Positions 35,362 to 44,512 of a stretch of 64,000 bases of DNA are shown in pieces. The position numbers were made by a program, and so were the translations under genes. Each line of letters opens with the position of its first letter. Within the stretch, counting starts at the first letter, position 1. Origin of the DNA: an uncultured Eubacteriales bacterium (GTDB lineage Bacteria > Bacillota > Clostridia > Christensenellales > Aristaeellaceae); assembly GCA_902781095.1 (NCBI GenBank), contig CACZHW010000013.1:1-64000 (forward strand), written 5' to 3'. The notes under the pieces were generated by a model. That model ran no database searches. It saw nothing but the letters and a program-made list of their open reading frames with translations, and was not told the origin of the DNA.

Positions 35362-37128
35362 ATGAAGAAGCTGCTGACCCTGGTGCTGGCCGCCGTGATG
35401 CTGGCCGGCCTGACGTTCCCCGCGACTGCGGATGTGACGGCTGCCGGCTCCGGCGCAGGCAAAAACGGCGAGGGCTCCATCGAGGTCTCGGTCACGTTTG
35501 CCGACGACGGCGTCATCAGCGCCGTCGAAGTGACGAAAAACGGCGACGACGCCGGCATCAGCGATCCCGCGGTCAATACGCTCCCCGGCAAAATCGCGGA
35601 AGCGAACAGCCTTGCGGTTGACACGGTTGCAGGCGCGACCCTGACCAGCAACGGCATCCTGGCGGCCGTGGAAGCGGCCGTTGCGGCTGCCGGTTTCGAT
35701 CCGGCGGATTACAAGGCCGCCGCGGAAGCGGAAGAGACGGCCAAAGTTTCCGAGACACAGGATACGGAAGTTTTGGTCGTCGGCGCGGGTATCGCCGGCT
35801 ACACGGCAGCCGTTGCCGCCCGCGAGGCCGGCGCGCAGGTCACCCTGATCGACAAGATGCCCCAGGTCGGCGGAACCACCAATCTGGCGGGCGGCATCCT
35901 GGTCTGTGTGCAGTCCGACCTGTACAAGGACAACAGGCTGGAGAGCGACAGCCTGGAAGCCGTGATGAACTACTGGAAGGCCCACATGGCCGTAAGCGGC
36001 GTGGAGAGCGGTTACCCGGACTGGGACCGTCTGGAGCGTGTGCTGGCCGAAAGCGGCAAGACTGTCGACTGGCTGGTTGCCAACAACATCGAGTTCAGCG
36101 CCGAGCCATATGCGGGTTCCGCGACCTACCCCATGGCGCTGGCCAACGGCGGCGGCGCGGGCCTCATCCAAATGCTGGCCAAGCAGGCAGACAGCATGGG
36201 CATTACGCTGATCACCGAATGCAAGGCGACGGCCCTGATCACCGATGAAGCCGGCGCGGTTGTCGGCGCCAGGGCGGAAACCGCGGACAAGGACATCACC
36301 TTCAACGCGAAGTCCGTCGTCCTGGCGACCGGCGGCATCTCCCAGAACGAAGAACTGGTGGCCAAGTACAGCCCGAAGCTCCACCGCGCGGGCCTGATCC
36401 CCACGAGCGCCGTGAGCCACACCGGCGACGGCTTCCTGATGGCGCTTGAGGTTGGCGCGGGCACCTTTGACGTCTTTGCGACCCCGCTGTTCGGCACCAC
36501 GTTCGACCCGGCGCTGGAGAATGCGGGCGATCTCACCATCTACGCTCAGCTGGGCGTCAACGCGGACGGCGTGCGCTTCGGCAACGAGGCCGCAAGCGCC
36601 GGCTGGGATACGATGGACTACACCGCCTCCGACATGATCCAGAACGGCAAGGCGCCCTTCTGGTACATCTATGACAGCGCGGACGAAGCGGCCTGCGCCG
36701 TGCTGGAAGCCGGCGCCCAGGCGGGCGTCGTCGCCAAGGGTGAGACGATTGAAGACCTGGCGCGCGAAATGCACGTCTATACCGCCGCGCTGAAGGACAC
36801 CTATGACAGCTACCAGGCGGCCGTCCAGGCCGGGGCTGACGAAGCGTTCGGCAAGCCTGCCGCTTTCCTGAAGGACCTCGGCAAGGCGCCCTTCTACGCG
36901 GTCAAGGTCTATCCGACCACGTTCGGCTCCGCCGGCGGCGTGACCACGACCGAGGAAGGCCGTGTGACCCGCCAGGACGGCACCGTGATCCCCGGCCTCT
37001 ACGCCGCGGGTGAAATGAGCAACCGCTACTACTACAACGAGAACTACATCCTGGCGGCTTCGCTCAGCCTTTACTCCACCATGGGCCACCGCGCCGGCAT
37101 CGCCGCCGCAGCAGACGCCGCGAAATAA
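35362..37128 (+). CDS. Exported FMN/FAD reductase (fumarate/urocanate reductase-like), copy 1
   Basis: A 588-residue secreted protein (signal peptide ending ATA-DV, no lipobox). Residues about 30-112 are an FMN-binding domain with a flavinylation-like site DTVAGATLTS (the expected FMN-bearing threonine is T93). Residues about 136-588 are an FAD domain (GAGIAGYTA). It lacks CxxCH heme sites, so electrons must come by flavin. The C-terminal region has SAGGV and AGEMSNRYYYNEN where classical fumarate reductases have TMGGV and NRLGGNA, so it may not reduce fumarate. Substrate unknown. ATG 35362 with AAGGAGG; a longer open frame upstream runs over the previous gene and is spurious. Confidence 0.85.
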   Translation: MKKLLTLVLAAVMLAGLTFPATADVTAAGSGAGKNGEGSIEVSVTFADDGVISAVEVTKNGDDAGISDPAVNTLPGKIAEANSLAVDTVAGATLTSNGILAAVEAAVAAAGFDPADYKAAAEAEETAKVSETQDTEVLVVGAGIAGYTAAVAAREAGAQVTLIDKMPQVGGTTNLAGGILVCVQSDLYKDNRLESDSLEAVMNYWKAHMAVSGVESGYPDWDRLERVLAESGKTVDWLVANNIEFSAEPYAGSATYPMALANGGGAGLIQMLAKQADSMGITLITECKATALITDEAGAVVGARAETADKDITFNAKSVVLATGGISQNEELVAKYSPKLHRAGLIPTSAVSHTGDGFLMALEVGAGTFDVFATPLFGTTFDPALENAGDLTIYAQLGVNADGVRFGNEAASAGWDTMDYTASDMIQNGKAPFWYIYDSADEAACAVLEAGAQAGVVAKGETIEDLAREMHVYTAALKDTYDSYQAAVQAGADEAFGKPAAFLKDLGKAPFYAVKVYPTTFGSAGGVTTTEEGRVTRQDGTVIPGLYAAGEMSNRYYYNENYILAASLSLYSTMGHRAGIAAAADAAK

Positions 37129-37167
37129 CGGCGCAGCCCGGACCACCGGGCAGCAAACGACAAAAAG

Positions 37168-37210
37168 CAGGGCTTTCAGCTCCGATGAGGCAGCTGAAAG
37201 CCCTGTTTTT
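37168..37210. terminator. Strong bidirectional terminator
   Basis: Arms 37168-37181 and 37192-37205 are 14 bp of perfect complement, followed by TTTTT, with AAAAA on the other side. It ends the exported reductase gene and the convergent malic enzyme/peptidase unit. Confidence 0.9.
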
Positions 37211-37232
37211 AACGCGTCTTTCTGTCGTCTTC

Positions 37233-38573
37233 CTACCGCACAATTCCATATACCTTTATGTTGAAATTGTCCAACTGAAGGTCATAGGCTTTGATCTCCT
37301 CCAGCACATCCGGGTCCCCAAAGAGCGTGAGCAGTCCGTCCCTGCAAGCCATATCCGCCCAGGAGCCGTCTCTGAACGCAAAGCTTTCCCCCCGGCCGAT
37401 CACTGCTGTGCTGTATCTTGAAAAGAACCCTTCTTTGACGTTCGGCGCCTCCTTTCCGTAGCTTATGGAAGCGGCGTATGCGCTACTTCCGTCAGCCATC
37501 CTGTACGTCAGGACGATTGAAAAGGATTGCCCTTCCCCGACGGGGATCTGTTCCGCCAGCGCCACCGTATGAAAGCCGGCATATTCGCAGACAGCCTCCC
37601 CCTCCGCTGCCGGCACTCCGTCTTCCGGAGACGTGAACCCCTGCCCCAGCAGACAGAGCTTATAGCTCACAGCCGTATCCGGGGCATCGGTCATAAAGGA
37701 AAAGGAAGTCAGCATCTGGTCACAGTCTGCCGTAAAGACGTTCGCCATCCTGGCCTCGCCGTCGCAGGGTATGGGCGTTATAAGGTTGTTTGGCACGAAA
37801 TCGTGCTGATGCCTCACCACGGTCTTCGGATCCAGACCGGATTCCGCGGCTGCGCCGAACAGGGAATGATCGAAGAGATAAACCACAGGCAGGGAAATCG
37901 ACTGGTCATAGTAGGACAGCCAGAAATATCCGGAACCCCCTTTTGCCGGATCGTCAGGGTCTATTGGGAGACCCCACAGACCGGTCGCCCGGTTCGGGAA
38001 TTCGTTCTCTCCGGATCCCCAGCTGTTTTTGACAAGCCAGGCGCCGTCTTGCGGTGGCCGGTGTCCTTCAAGGAAATTGTCTGCGGGATAGTCGTCGTCC
38101 CAGCCGATAATGGTTACGGCGTGATTGGTCGGTACGGTCATGCCGCGCTGCCAGGTATAGTGTGACCAGGTGGCGGTATTCATGTATTCGCCCATGCCGC
38201 CGCTTTCCCGCGATATTCGTAGAGCGGGTCATCCCCTTCCGATACCGGACCCACGCCCATCGCGTAAACGCTCGCCGGAAGGAGCGTATCGCCTTCATCG
38301 TAGATGTCGTGGGCATCCCGGATCCTGACGGCCTGCATTCCTTCGCCGTTCTGGGGATCTGGGAACGCACCGGCGTCACATAGCACCGGTCGCCCGCACC
38401 GTCTCCGTCGGTATCGACGCTGCGCAGATCAAAGGACGACGGCAGTTCCGCACACCCTGTTTGGACCATGCCGAGGCACAAGGCGGCCACGGCGACGGAT
38501 ACGGCCACGCCGCAGCGCTTCCTTCCCTTTTTTTTCGTGTACTCCGTCCGTTCTGTCTTCCCGAAAAAGCCAT
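37233..38573 (-). pseudogene. Decayed C1 (papain) family peptidase
   Basis: A broken secreted cysteine peptidase. The start ATG at 38573 has GAGGAG upstream, 12 bp after the malic enzyme stop. A run of eight A's about 45 nt in shifts the frame; after it comes a signal peptide ([16 protein letters not shown]) and [17 protein letters not shown] as in C1 enzymes. The region that should follow with the catalytic Cys (GTCWAFA) is missing. A second frameshift occurs near 38200. The downstream part is intact, with the His in NHAVTIIGWDDDY and Asn in WLVKNSWG, and a long C-terminal lectin-like tail. Two shifts plus loss of the cysteine argue for a pseudogene, not sequencing error. Confidence 0.78.
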
Positions 38574-38585
38574 GACGCTCTCCTC

Positions 38586-39755
38586 TCAAATCCGCGCCAC
38601 GCCGCTCTCCCTGGCGGCCCCGGCCACGGCCGCGGCGACAGTCGGGCCGACCCGCGGGTCGAACGCGCGGGGCAGGATGTATTCCGCGGAGAGTTCTTCC
38701 GCAGAGACGAGGCCCGCCAGCGCATGCGAGGCCGCACGGCGCATCGGCTCGTTGATGTCGGAAGCCCGCACGTCCAGCGCGCCGCGGAAGAGCCCCGGGA
38801 AGCACAGCACGTTGTTGATCTGGTTGGGGTGGTCGCTGCGCCCCGTGCCGACGACGAGCGCGCCCGCGGCCTTCGCCTCCTCCGGCTCGATTTCAGGCAC
38901 CGGGTTGGCCATGGGGAAGACGATGGCGCGCTCCGCCATGGAGGCGATCATCTCCCGGCTGACGATGTGCGGCGCGCTGACGCCGATGAACACGTCCGCG
39001 CCGCAAAGCGCGTCAGCCAGTTTGCCCGAAAAGCGCTCCGGATTGGTCAGGCGCGCCATCTCCGCTTGCGCCAGGTTCATATCCGCGCCCTCGCACAGGA
39101 TGCCGCAGCGGTCCACCATCTTAAGGTGCCTGAGGCCCAGTCCCATCAGGTGCCGCCCGATGGCGATGCCCGCAGAGCCCGCGCCGTTGATGACGGCGCG
39201 CACCTCTCCGATTTCCTTTCCGGCGACGCGCAGGGCGTTGAGCAGCGCGGCGCCGACCACGATGGCCGTGCCGTGCTGGTCGTCGTGAAAGACGGGGATG
39301 TCGCAGCACTCCTTCAGGCGCCTTTCGATCTCAAAGCAGCGGGGCGCGGCGATGTCCTCCAGGTTGATGCCGCCGAAGCTGCCGGATATCAGCCAGATCG
39401 TGCGGACGAGCTCGTCTACGTCCTTGCTGCGGATGCACAGGGGAACCGCGTCCACGCCGCCGAAAGCTTTGAACAGCGCGCACTTGCCTTCCATCACCGG
39501 CATGCCCGCCTCCGGCCCGATGTCGCCCAGACCCAGGATGGCCGTTCCGTCCGTGATGACGGCCACGGTGTTCCAGCGCCGGGTCAGATCGAAGGACTTG
39601 CTGTAATCCTTCTGGATCTCAAGGCAGGGCGCCGCGACGCCCGGCGTATACGCCAGGCTCAGCGCCTCGGCGCTGTCCAGCGGCGCGCGGGTCGCAATTT
39701 CAATCTTTCCGCGCCACTCGGCGTGTTTTTCAAGTGAAATCTTACCGTAATCCAT
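38586..39755 (-). CDS. NAD(P)-dependent malic enzyme
   Basis: 389 residues, the short bacterial form without a phosphotransacetylase tail. It oxidatively decarboxylates malate to pyruvate. Seen: Tyr in [11 protein letters not shown], the divalent metal pocket in [11 protein letters not shown], and NAD binding in [13 protein letters not shown]. It follows fumC by 51 bp on the same strand, so fumarate to malate to pyruvate is one unit. This gives either pyruvate and NADPH from C4 acids, or the reverse. AGGAGG lies before the ATG. Confidence 0.95.
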   Translation of the reverse strand: MDYGKISLEKHAEWRGKIEIATRAPLDSAEALSLAYTPGVAAPCLEIQKDYSKSFDLTRRWNTVAVITDGTAILGLGDIGPEAGMPVMEGKCALFKAFGGVDAVPLCIRSKDVDELVRTIWLISGSFGGINLEDIAAPRCFEIERRLKECCDIPVFHDDQHGTAIVVGAALLNALRVAGKEIGEVRAVINGAGSAGIAIGRHLMGLGLRHLKMVDRCGILCEGADMNLAQAEMARLTNPERFSGKLADALCGADVFIGVSAPHIVSREMIASMAERAIVFPMANPVPEIEPEEAKAAGALVVGTGRSDHPNQINNVLCFPGLFRGALDVRASDINEPMRRAASHALAGLVSAEELSAEYILPRAFDPRVGPTVAAAVAGAARESGVARI

Positions 39756-39806
39756 GGGGAATCCTCCTTCTTCATCTTCCCGGCAAGCCGGCAGGAAAAA
39801 AGCTGA

Positions 39807-41183
39807 TCAGATCATCTGCTCCGGGTGAAAGACTTCGTCAAACCGCTCGCCCGTCAGAAAACCGAGCCGGACGCACGCCTCCCGCAGAGAGATGTTCTCC
39901 CGGTAGGCGAGCTTGGCCGTCACGGCCGCATTTTCATAACCGATGTAGGGGTTGAGCGCCGTAACCAGCATCAGCGAGCGGTGCAGGTTGCCGCGCATCT
40001 TTTCCCTGTCCGCCGTGATGCCGGCGGCGCAGCGCACATCAAAGGACGCGACCGACTCGGCCAGCAGCCGGGCGGACTGCAGGAAATTGTACGCGATGAC
40101 CGGCATAAAGACGTTCAGTTCGAAGTTCCCCTGGGACGCGGCGAAGCCGACGGCCGCGTCGTTTCCCATCACCTGTACGGCCACCATCGTCACCTGCTCG
40201 CACTGGGTCGGGTTCACCTTGCCCGGCATGATGGAACTGCCGGGCTCGTTTTCCGGGATGCGGATCTCGCCCAGCCCGCAGCGCGGGCCGGAAGCCAGGA
40301 ACCGCACGTCGTTGGCGATCTTCATCATGTCGCAGGCGAGGGCTTTGAGCGCGCCGTGGGCGAAGACCAGCTCGTCCTTCGAGGTGAGGGCGTGGAACTT
40401 GTTCTCCGCCGAGACGAACGGCCGTCCGGTCAGCTTCGCCACTTCCTGCGCGGCCTTTTCGGCGAAGCCCGCCGGCGCGTTGAGGCCCGTGCCCACCGCG
40501 GTCCCGCCCAGCGCCAGGCCGCAGAGCGGCGGCAGGGACAGGCGGATCATCTCCGCGTCGCGCTCCAGCGAGGCGCGCCAGCCGGAGATCTCCTGCGCAA
40601 AGGACAGGGGAACCGCGTCCTGCAGATGGGTGCGGCCGATTTTGACGGCGTCCCGGTTCTCCTCTTCCAGCCGGCGCAGCGTGCCGATGAGGCCGCAGAC
40701 GGCAGGCAGCACGCGCTCCTCCAGCGCCAGCACGGCGGCGATGTGCAGCGCCGCGGGATAGGTGTCGTTGCTGGACTGGCTCATGTTCACGTCGTCGTTT
40801 GGATGGAGCAGCCGCCGGCCGGCCATCTCGTTTGCGCGGTTTGCGATGACCTCGTTGGCGTTCATGTTGCTCTGCGTCCCGCTGCCCGTCTGCCAGACGA
40901 CCAAAGGGAAGTGCTCCATCAGCCGCCCGTCCGCCACTTCCTGCGCGGCGCGGCAGAGCACGGCGCACTTTTCCTCCGTCATCCGCTCCGGCAAAAGCGC
41001 GCGGTTGGCCAGCGCTGCCCCCTTCTTGAGGATGCCGAAGGCACGGACGATCTCTTCCGGCATGGGTTCCCGTCCTACGCCGATCGGGAAGTTTTCATGG
41101 CTGCGCTGGGTCTGCGCGCCCCAGTATTTCTCCGCGGGGACGCGCACCTCCCCCATGGAGTCGTGTTCGATGCGCCAGGACAT
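39807..41183 (-). CDS. fumC: Class II fumarase
   Basis: 458 residues. It hydrates fumarate to malate reversibly. The superfamily signature GSSIMPGKVNP is present near residue 315, and the active-site segment TGSGTQSNMNANEV and the SSNDTYPAALH segment are intact. ATG 41183 begins MSWRIEHDSMGEVRVPAEK, as in the family; the longer open frame upstream overlaps a divergent gene and is spurious. Stop codon is followed by the malic enzyme gene. The three exported reductases in the window make fumarate a likely exchange currency, but only one of them has fumarate-type residues. Confidence 0.96.
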   Translation of the reverse strand: MSWRIEHDSMGEVRVPAEKYWGAQTQRSHENFPIGVGREPMPEEIVRAFGILKKGAALANRALLPERMTEEKCAVLCRAAQEVADGRLMEHFPLVVWQTGSGTQSNMNANEVIANRANEMAGRRLLHPNDDVNMSQSSNDTYPAALHIAAVLALEERVLPAVCGLIGTLRRLEEENRDAVKIGRTHLQDAVPLSFAQEISGWRASLERDAEMIRLSLPPLCGLALGGTAVGTGLNAPAGFAEKAAQEVAKLTGRPFVSAENKFHALTSKDELVFAHGALKALACDMMKIANDVRFLASGPRCGLGEIRIPENEPGSSIMPGKVNPTQCEQVTMVAVQVMGNDAAVGFAASQGNFELNVFMPVIAYNFLQSARLLAESVASFDVRCAAGITADREKMRGNLHRSLMLVTALNPYIGYENAAVTAKLAYRENISLREACVRLGFLTGERFDEVFHPEQMI

Positions 41184-41219
41184 CGGCTCTTTCCCCCTCG
41201 TCTTCTGTGTTTTCGGTTT

Positions 41220-41225
41220 ATTATA
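41220..41225 (-). promoter_or_regulatory. fumC -10 element
   Basis: On the minus strand TATAAT sits 37 bp before the fumC start; the -35 is weak (TGGCTT 17 bp upstream). Confidence 0.5.
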
Positions 41226-41275
41226 GCGGAATCGCGGCGAAAAAGCCATACGGCCGGGCCACCGGAACGCGAAGG

Positions 41276-41305
41276 ATGACACGGGGCCGCCGCTTGTGCT
41301 ATAAT
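41276..41305 (+). promoter_or_regulatory. Promoter of the glycosyltransferase gene
   Basis: ATGACA (41276-41281), 18-bp spacer, extended -10 TGC-TATAAT (41300-41305), 35 bp before the TTG start. Confidence 0.65.
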
Positions 41306-41339
41306 GCACACACGTCTGCCATTGAAAGGAGGGTTTGCG

Positions 41340-42518
41340 TTGCGCATCGGACTGTTTACGGATTCCTACTATCCGGAGATCAACGGCGTGGCGACCTCCT
41401 GTTTTATGCTGAGGCGCGAACTGCTCCGCCGCGGGCACGAAGTCCACGTCTTCGCCCCGCGCTGCCGGGGCTGGGAGGAACACGCCGAGCCGGGGGTCCA
41501 CTACATCGCCTCCGCGCCGCTGGTCGTCCTGCGCGACCGGAACATGGGCATCCCCACGCCGCGCTTCATGGTCAAAACCCGGCGGATCCCGCTGGACGTG
41601 GTGCACACCAACAGCGAGTTCGTCCTGGGCTATCTGGGACACCACATGGCCGCCCGGCTCTCCTGCGCGCTGGTGCACACGTACCACACGGCGTGGGAGG
41701 ACTACACCTACTACGTGACCCACGGGCACGCGGACGAAACCGCGCGCAAGATTACGCGGCGTTACTCCAAATGGTGGTGCAACCGGTTCGACCGCGTCAT
41801 CGCGCCCACGGGCAAGACGGCCGGCCTGCTTCGCAAGTACGGCGTTTCCTCTCCCGTGGACATCATCCCCAGCGGCATGGATATCGACCGCTTTTTGCCG
41901 GAACGCCACGACGCCGGCGAGCGCGTCCGGCTGAGGGAAGCGTGCGGCGTACTGCCCCATGAGCGCGTGCTGCTGTACGTCGGCCGTATGGCGCAGGAGA
42001 AAAACCTCGCGCAGGTGATGCGCGCCTTTGCCCTCGTGCACGACCGCCTGCCGGATGTGCGCTTCGTGCTTATCGGCGAGGGCCCCATGCGCTCCCGCCT
42101 CCCGGAACTGGCGGCCTCCCTCGGCGTCGCCGGCGCCGTAAACATCGTCGGGCCGAAGCCGTGGGAGGAAATCGACCGGTGGTACGCGGTCGGCGATGTC
42201 TTCTGCAGCGCCTCGCACTCCGAAACGCAGGGGCTCACCTATGTGGAAGCCATGGCCGCAGGCCTGTGCGTCTGCGCCGTGAACGATCCCTGCCTGGACG
42301 GCGTCATTGAAGACGGCGTCAGCGGCATCCTCACCGCGGACGGGGACGAAGCGCTCGCACACGGCCTGCTCCGCGCCTTCAGTCAGGAGGGCAGGGATAT
42401 CGCAGCCCGGGCTTCCGGGTACGCCAAACCCTTCGGCGCCCAGCACTTTGCAAAGCGCGTGGAGGAATGCTATCTCCGTGCGATTGACGAGCGGGCCCGC
42501 CAACGACACGATCTGTAA
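41340..42518 (+). CDS. GT4 glycosyltransferase, diacylglycerol glucosyltransferase-like
   Basis: 392 residues of the GT-B fold. The family 4 donor-site E-x7-E is visible in HSETQGLTYVEAMAAG. The N-terminus RIGLFTDSYYPEINGVATS and VVHTNSEF match alpha-monoglucosyldiacylglycerol synthases of Bacillota, so it probably glycosylates membrane lipid. The start is a TTG at 41340 with AAGGAGG upstream. A PAP2 phosphatase gene starts 21 bp after it, which fits a lipid task. Confidence 0.8.
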   Translation: MRIGLFTDSYYPEINGVATSCFMLRRELLRRGHEVHVFAPRCRGWEEHAEPGVHYIASAPLVVLRDRNMGIPTPRFMVKTRRIPLDVVHTNSEFVLGYLGHHMAARLSCALVHTYHTAWEDYTYYVTHGHADETARKITRRYSKWWCNRFDRVIAPTGKTAGLLRKYGVSSPVDIIPSGMDIDRFLPERHDAGERVRLREACGVLPHERVLLYVGRMAQEKNLAQVMRAFALVHDRLPDVRFVLIGEGPMRSRLPELAASLGVAGAVNIVGPKPWEEIDRWYAVGDVFCSASHSETQGLTYVEAMAAGLCVCAVNDPCLDGVIEDGVSGILTADGDEALAHGLLRAFSQEGRDIAARASGYAKPFGAQHFAKRVEECYLRAIDERARQRHDL

Positions 42519-42538
42519 GAGACAAAAGGGGATATTGT

Positions 42539-43462
42539 ATGACTGCAACCGCCAATTCCTTTTTCTTTCCCTGGGAAATCAGCTTTATCGAAGCGCTGCA
42601 GGCGCATCTGCCTGCATCCGTCGTCCCCGTCGTTTCCACCCTGTCCATGTTCGGCGAGGAGCTTTTCATGATCTTCGTCATCGGCCTCCTGTACTGGGGT
42701 TTTGACAAGGAATGCGGCAGAAGCGTCGGCCTCAACGTGCTGATCGGCACCGTATGGAATCCCATGATCAAGAACGTCGCGCTGCGCAGGCGTCCGTACT
42801 TCGAAAGCGAGCGTATCCGGCTTCTGCGCATCGTCACGCCCGGCGCGGATATCTACAACCTGTCCGCCCAGGGCTACTCCTTCCCCAGCGGGCACTCCAC
42901 CTGCGCGGCCGGCCTCTTCGGTTCGCTCGCCGTTTGGTTCCGCAGGCGGTGGCTTACCGTCCTCTGCGTCCTGATGCCGCTGCTGGTGGGCTTCTCGCGC
43001 GTCGCCATGGGCGCCCACTTCCCCACGGATATCCTCTTCGGCTGGCTGATCGGCCTTGCGGCCATCGCCTTCGTCTCCGCGCTGCAAAAGCGCGTCAAAA
43101 GCCGTCCCGTCTTCTTCGGCATCCTCCTGCTTTTGACGCTCCCCGGCCTCTTCTATTGCCACAGCGAGGATTACTTCACCTGCATGGGCCTGCTGATCGG
43201 ATTCCTCGCCGCCATTCCGGTGGAGGAAAAGTTCGTCCGCTTTGAAAACACCCGGAGCCTTCCGCGCGTCGCCCTGCGCGTCGCCGGCGGCACGGCGGTT
43301 TTCTTCGCGCTCAACGCGCTCCTCAAGCTGCCCTTCCCCTCCGCGTTTCTCTCGGCGCACACGACGCCTTCCCTTCTGGTACGCTGCGGTCGTTACGCCG
43401 TCATCAGCTTTACCGAATTCGCCCTGTATCCGATGCTCTTTAAACTCACGCATCGGCCGTAA
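42539..43462 (+). CDS. PAP2-family membrane phosphatase
   Basis: 307 residues with about six to eight hydrophobic segments. The three PAP2 motifs are KNVALRRRPYF, PSGHST and SRVAMGAHFPTDI. Such enzymes dephosphorylate phosphatidate, undecaprenyl diphosphate or related lipids on the outer face of the membrane. The setting after a glycolipid-type glycosyltransferase supports a phosphatidate or polyprenyl phosphate substrate; PAP2 proteins with a long C-terminal membrane tail like this one are not well studied. ATG 42539 follows a GGGG-type RBS. Confidence 0.87.
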   Translation: MTATANSFFFPWEISFIEALQAHLPASVVPVVSTLSMFGEELFMIFVIGLLYWGFDKECGRSVGLNVLIGTVWNPMIKNVALRRRPYFESERIRLLRIVTPGADIYNLSAQGYSFPSGHSTCAAGLFGSLAVWFRRRWLTVLCVLMPLLVGFSRVAMGAHFPTDILFGWLIGLAAIAFVSALQKRVKSRPVFFGILLLLTLPGLFYCHSEDYFTCMGLLIGFLAAIPVEEKFVRFENTRSLPRVALRVAGGTAVFFALNALLKLPFPSAFLSAHTTPSLLVRCGRYAVISFTEFALYPMLFKLTHRP

Positions 43463-43481
43463 CGGCGGGGAACAAAACAGC

Positions 43482-43510
43482 AAAAGACCGGGATTTGCTC
43501 CCGGTCTTTT
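43482..43510. terminator. Bidirectional terminator after PAP2 gene
   Basis: Arms 43482-43492 and 43500-43510 pair over 11 bp (AAAAGACCGGG/CCCGGTCTTTT), U-rich on both strands. Confidence 0.85.
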
Positions 43511-43530
43511 TGTATCCGATACCGCCTGCC

Positions 43531-44259
43531 TCACGCTTTCGACGGCGATTTGCGCATCCGGATGCGCACGATCTCCGGCGGATTGAACAGCCTGGGGATC
43601 CTCGCCGTGTTCGCGCAGCCGGAAGAGACGATCATGCTGCCGTACCTGCCGTGCGTATACCTCGGAAACAGGCCCTGGGACGGCGCGTACAGCCCGCGGC
43701 CGAACAGGCGGATCTGTCCGCCGTGGGCATGTCCCGAGAGCACCAGGTCAAAATCCTGCAGGTGAAAGCGGTCGCAGTATTCGGGCTGATGGCACAGCAG
43801 GATCTTGTAGCCGTCCTTGCGGCGGTACGCCTCCAGCCACTCTTCGTCGTACCAGCTGGAGAGGCCGCCGATGCGCAACCCATGCCAGAGGATGTCCAGA
43901 TTGTGAAGCACGACGGCGATGCGGTCTTCCTCCTCCAGGTACCACTCGTGGTTGCCGGTGCTCATGAGGGTCGGTGCCATCCTGCACAGTGCCTGCAGCA
44001 GCCGGCGTCCGCTTCCCGTCTCCCTCGTGTCCTTCGCAAACAGGGCGTAAAGCCATCCCGGCGCGCGTCCGCCTTCCTCCGGGAGAGGACGCGTTCCTTT
44101 GTCATGCCGCTCCAAGATGTCGCCGCCCAGCAGGATGAGATCCGGCGGGTTTGCCCGCAGCAGGGAGAGCACCGGCTCCGGATCGCCCTCGTGAAAGTCG
44201 GCGATGAACGCGATCTCCGCGTTGGCCGGCCCCGGCAGCGTGTACACCGTCTCTTTCAC
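43531..44259 (-). CDS. Metallophosphoesterase (YkuE/LpxH-like calcineurin fold)
   Basis: 242 residues with the metal motifs ADFHEGD, LLGGDILE, STGNHEWY and SGHAHGGQ, in order. The GHAHGGQ tail is typical of YkuE-like phosphodiesterases. No membrane segment or signal peptide is visible. GTG start at 44259, preceded by a weak GGGGG. It is convergent with the PAP2 gene. Substrate unknown; a lipid or nucleotide ester is possible from the neighbours. Confidence 0.83.
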   Translation of the reverse strand: MKETVYTLPGPANAEIAFIADFHEGDPEPVLSLLRANPPDLILLGGDILERHDKGTRPLPEEGGRAPGWLYALFAKDTRETGSGRRLLQALCRMAPTLMSTGNHEWYLEEEDRIAVVLHNLDILWHGLRIGGLSSWYDEEWLEAYRRKDGYKILLCHQPEYCDRFHLQDFDLVLSGHAHGGQIRLFGRGLYAPSQGLFPRYTHGRYGSMIVSSGCANTARIPRLFNPPEIVRIRMRKSPSKA

Positions 44260-44433
44260 CTGGCAGAGCGCCCCCTTTCCGAAAACCCGGACAAACCCAT
44301 GTCCGACCTGACAGGAAAATTATAGCACCGCTCCGGCTGTGACGAAAGCCGGTTTTATGGTCAGATCGTATATAACGGATGGCATCTATATTTTAGGCAT
44401 TTTTGCTTTTATTCTTAAAGCAAACACTCCAGC

Positions 44434-44462
44434 TTGACAAAACGCTCACAAAATGTTAGGAT
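44434..44462 (+). promoter_or_regulatory. Promoter of the Fbp-type ABC operon
   Basis: TTGACA (44434-44439), 17-bp spacer, TAGGAT (44457-44462), 50 bp before the ATG. A short hairpin (GGGG/CCCC near 44478-44493) overlies the leader just before the RBS. Confidence 0.7.
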
Positions 44463-44512
44463 AAATCAACCAATAAACGGGGGAAGTGCCCCGATGAAAG
44501 GAGAAACCCTGT

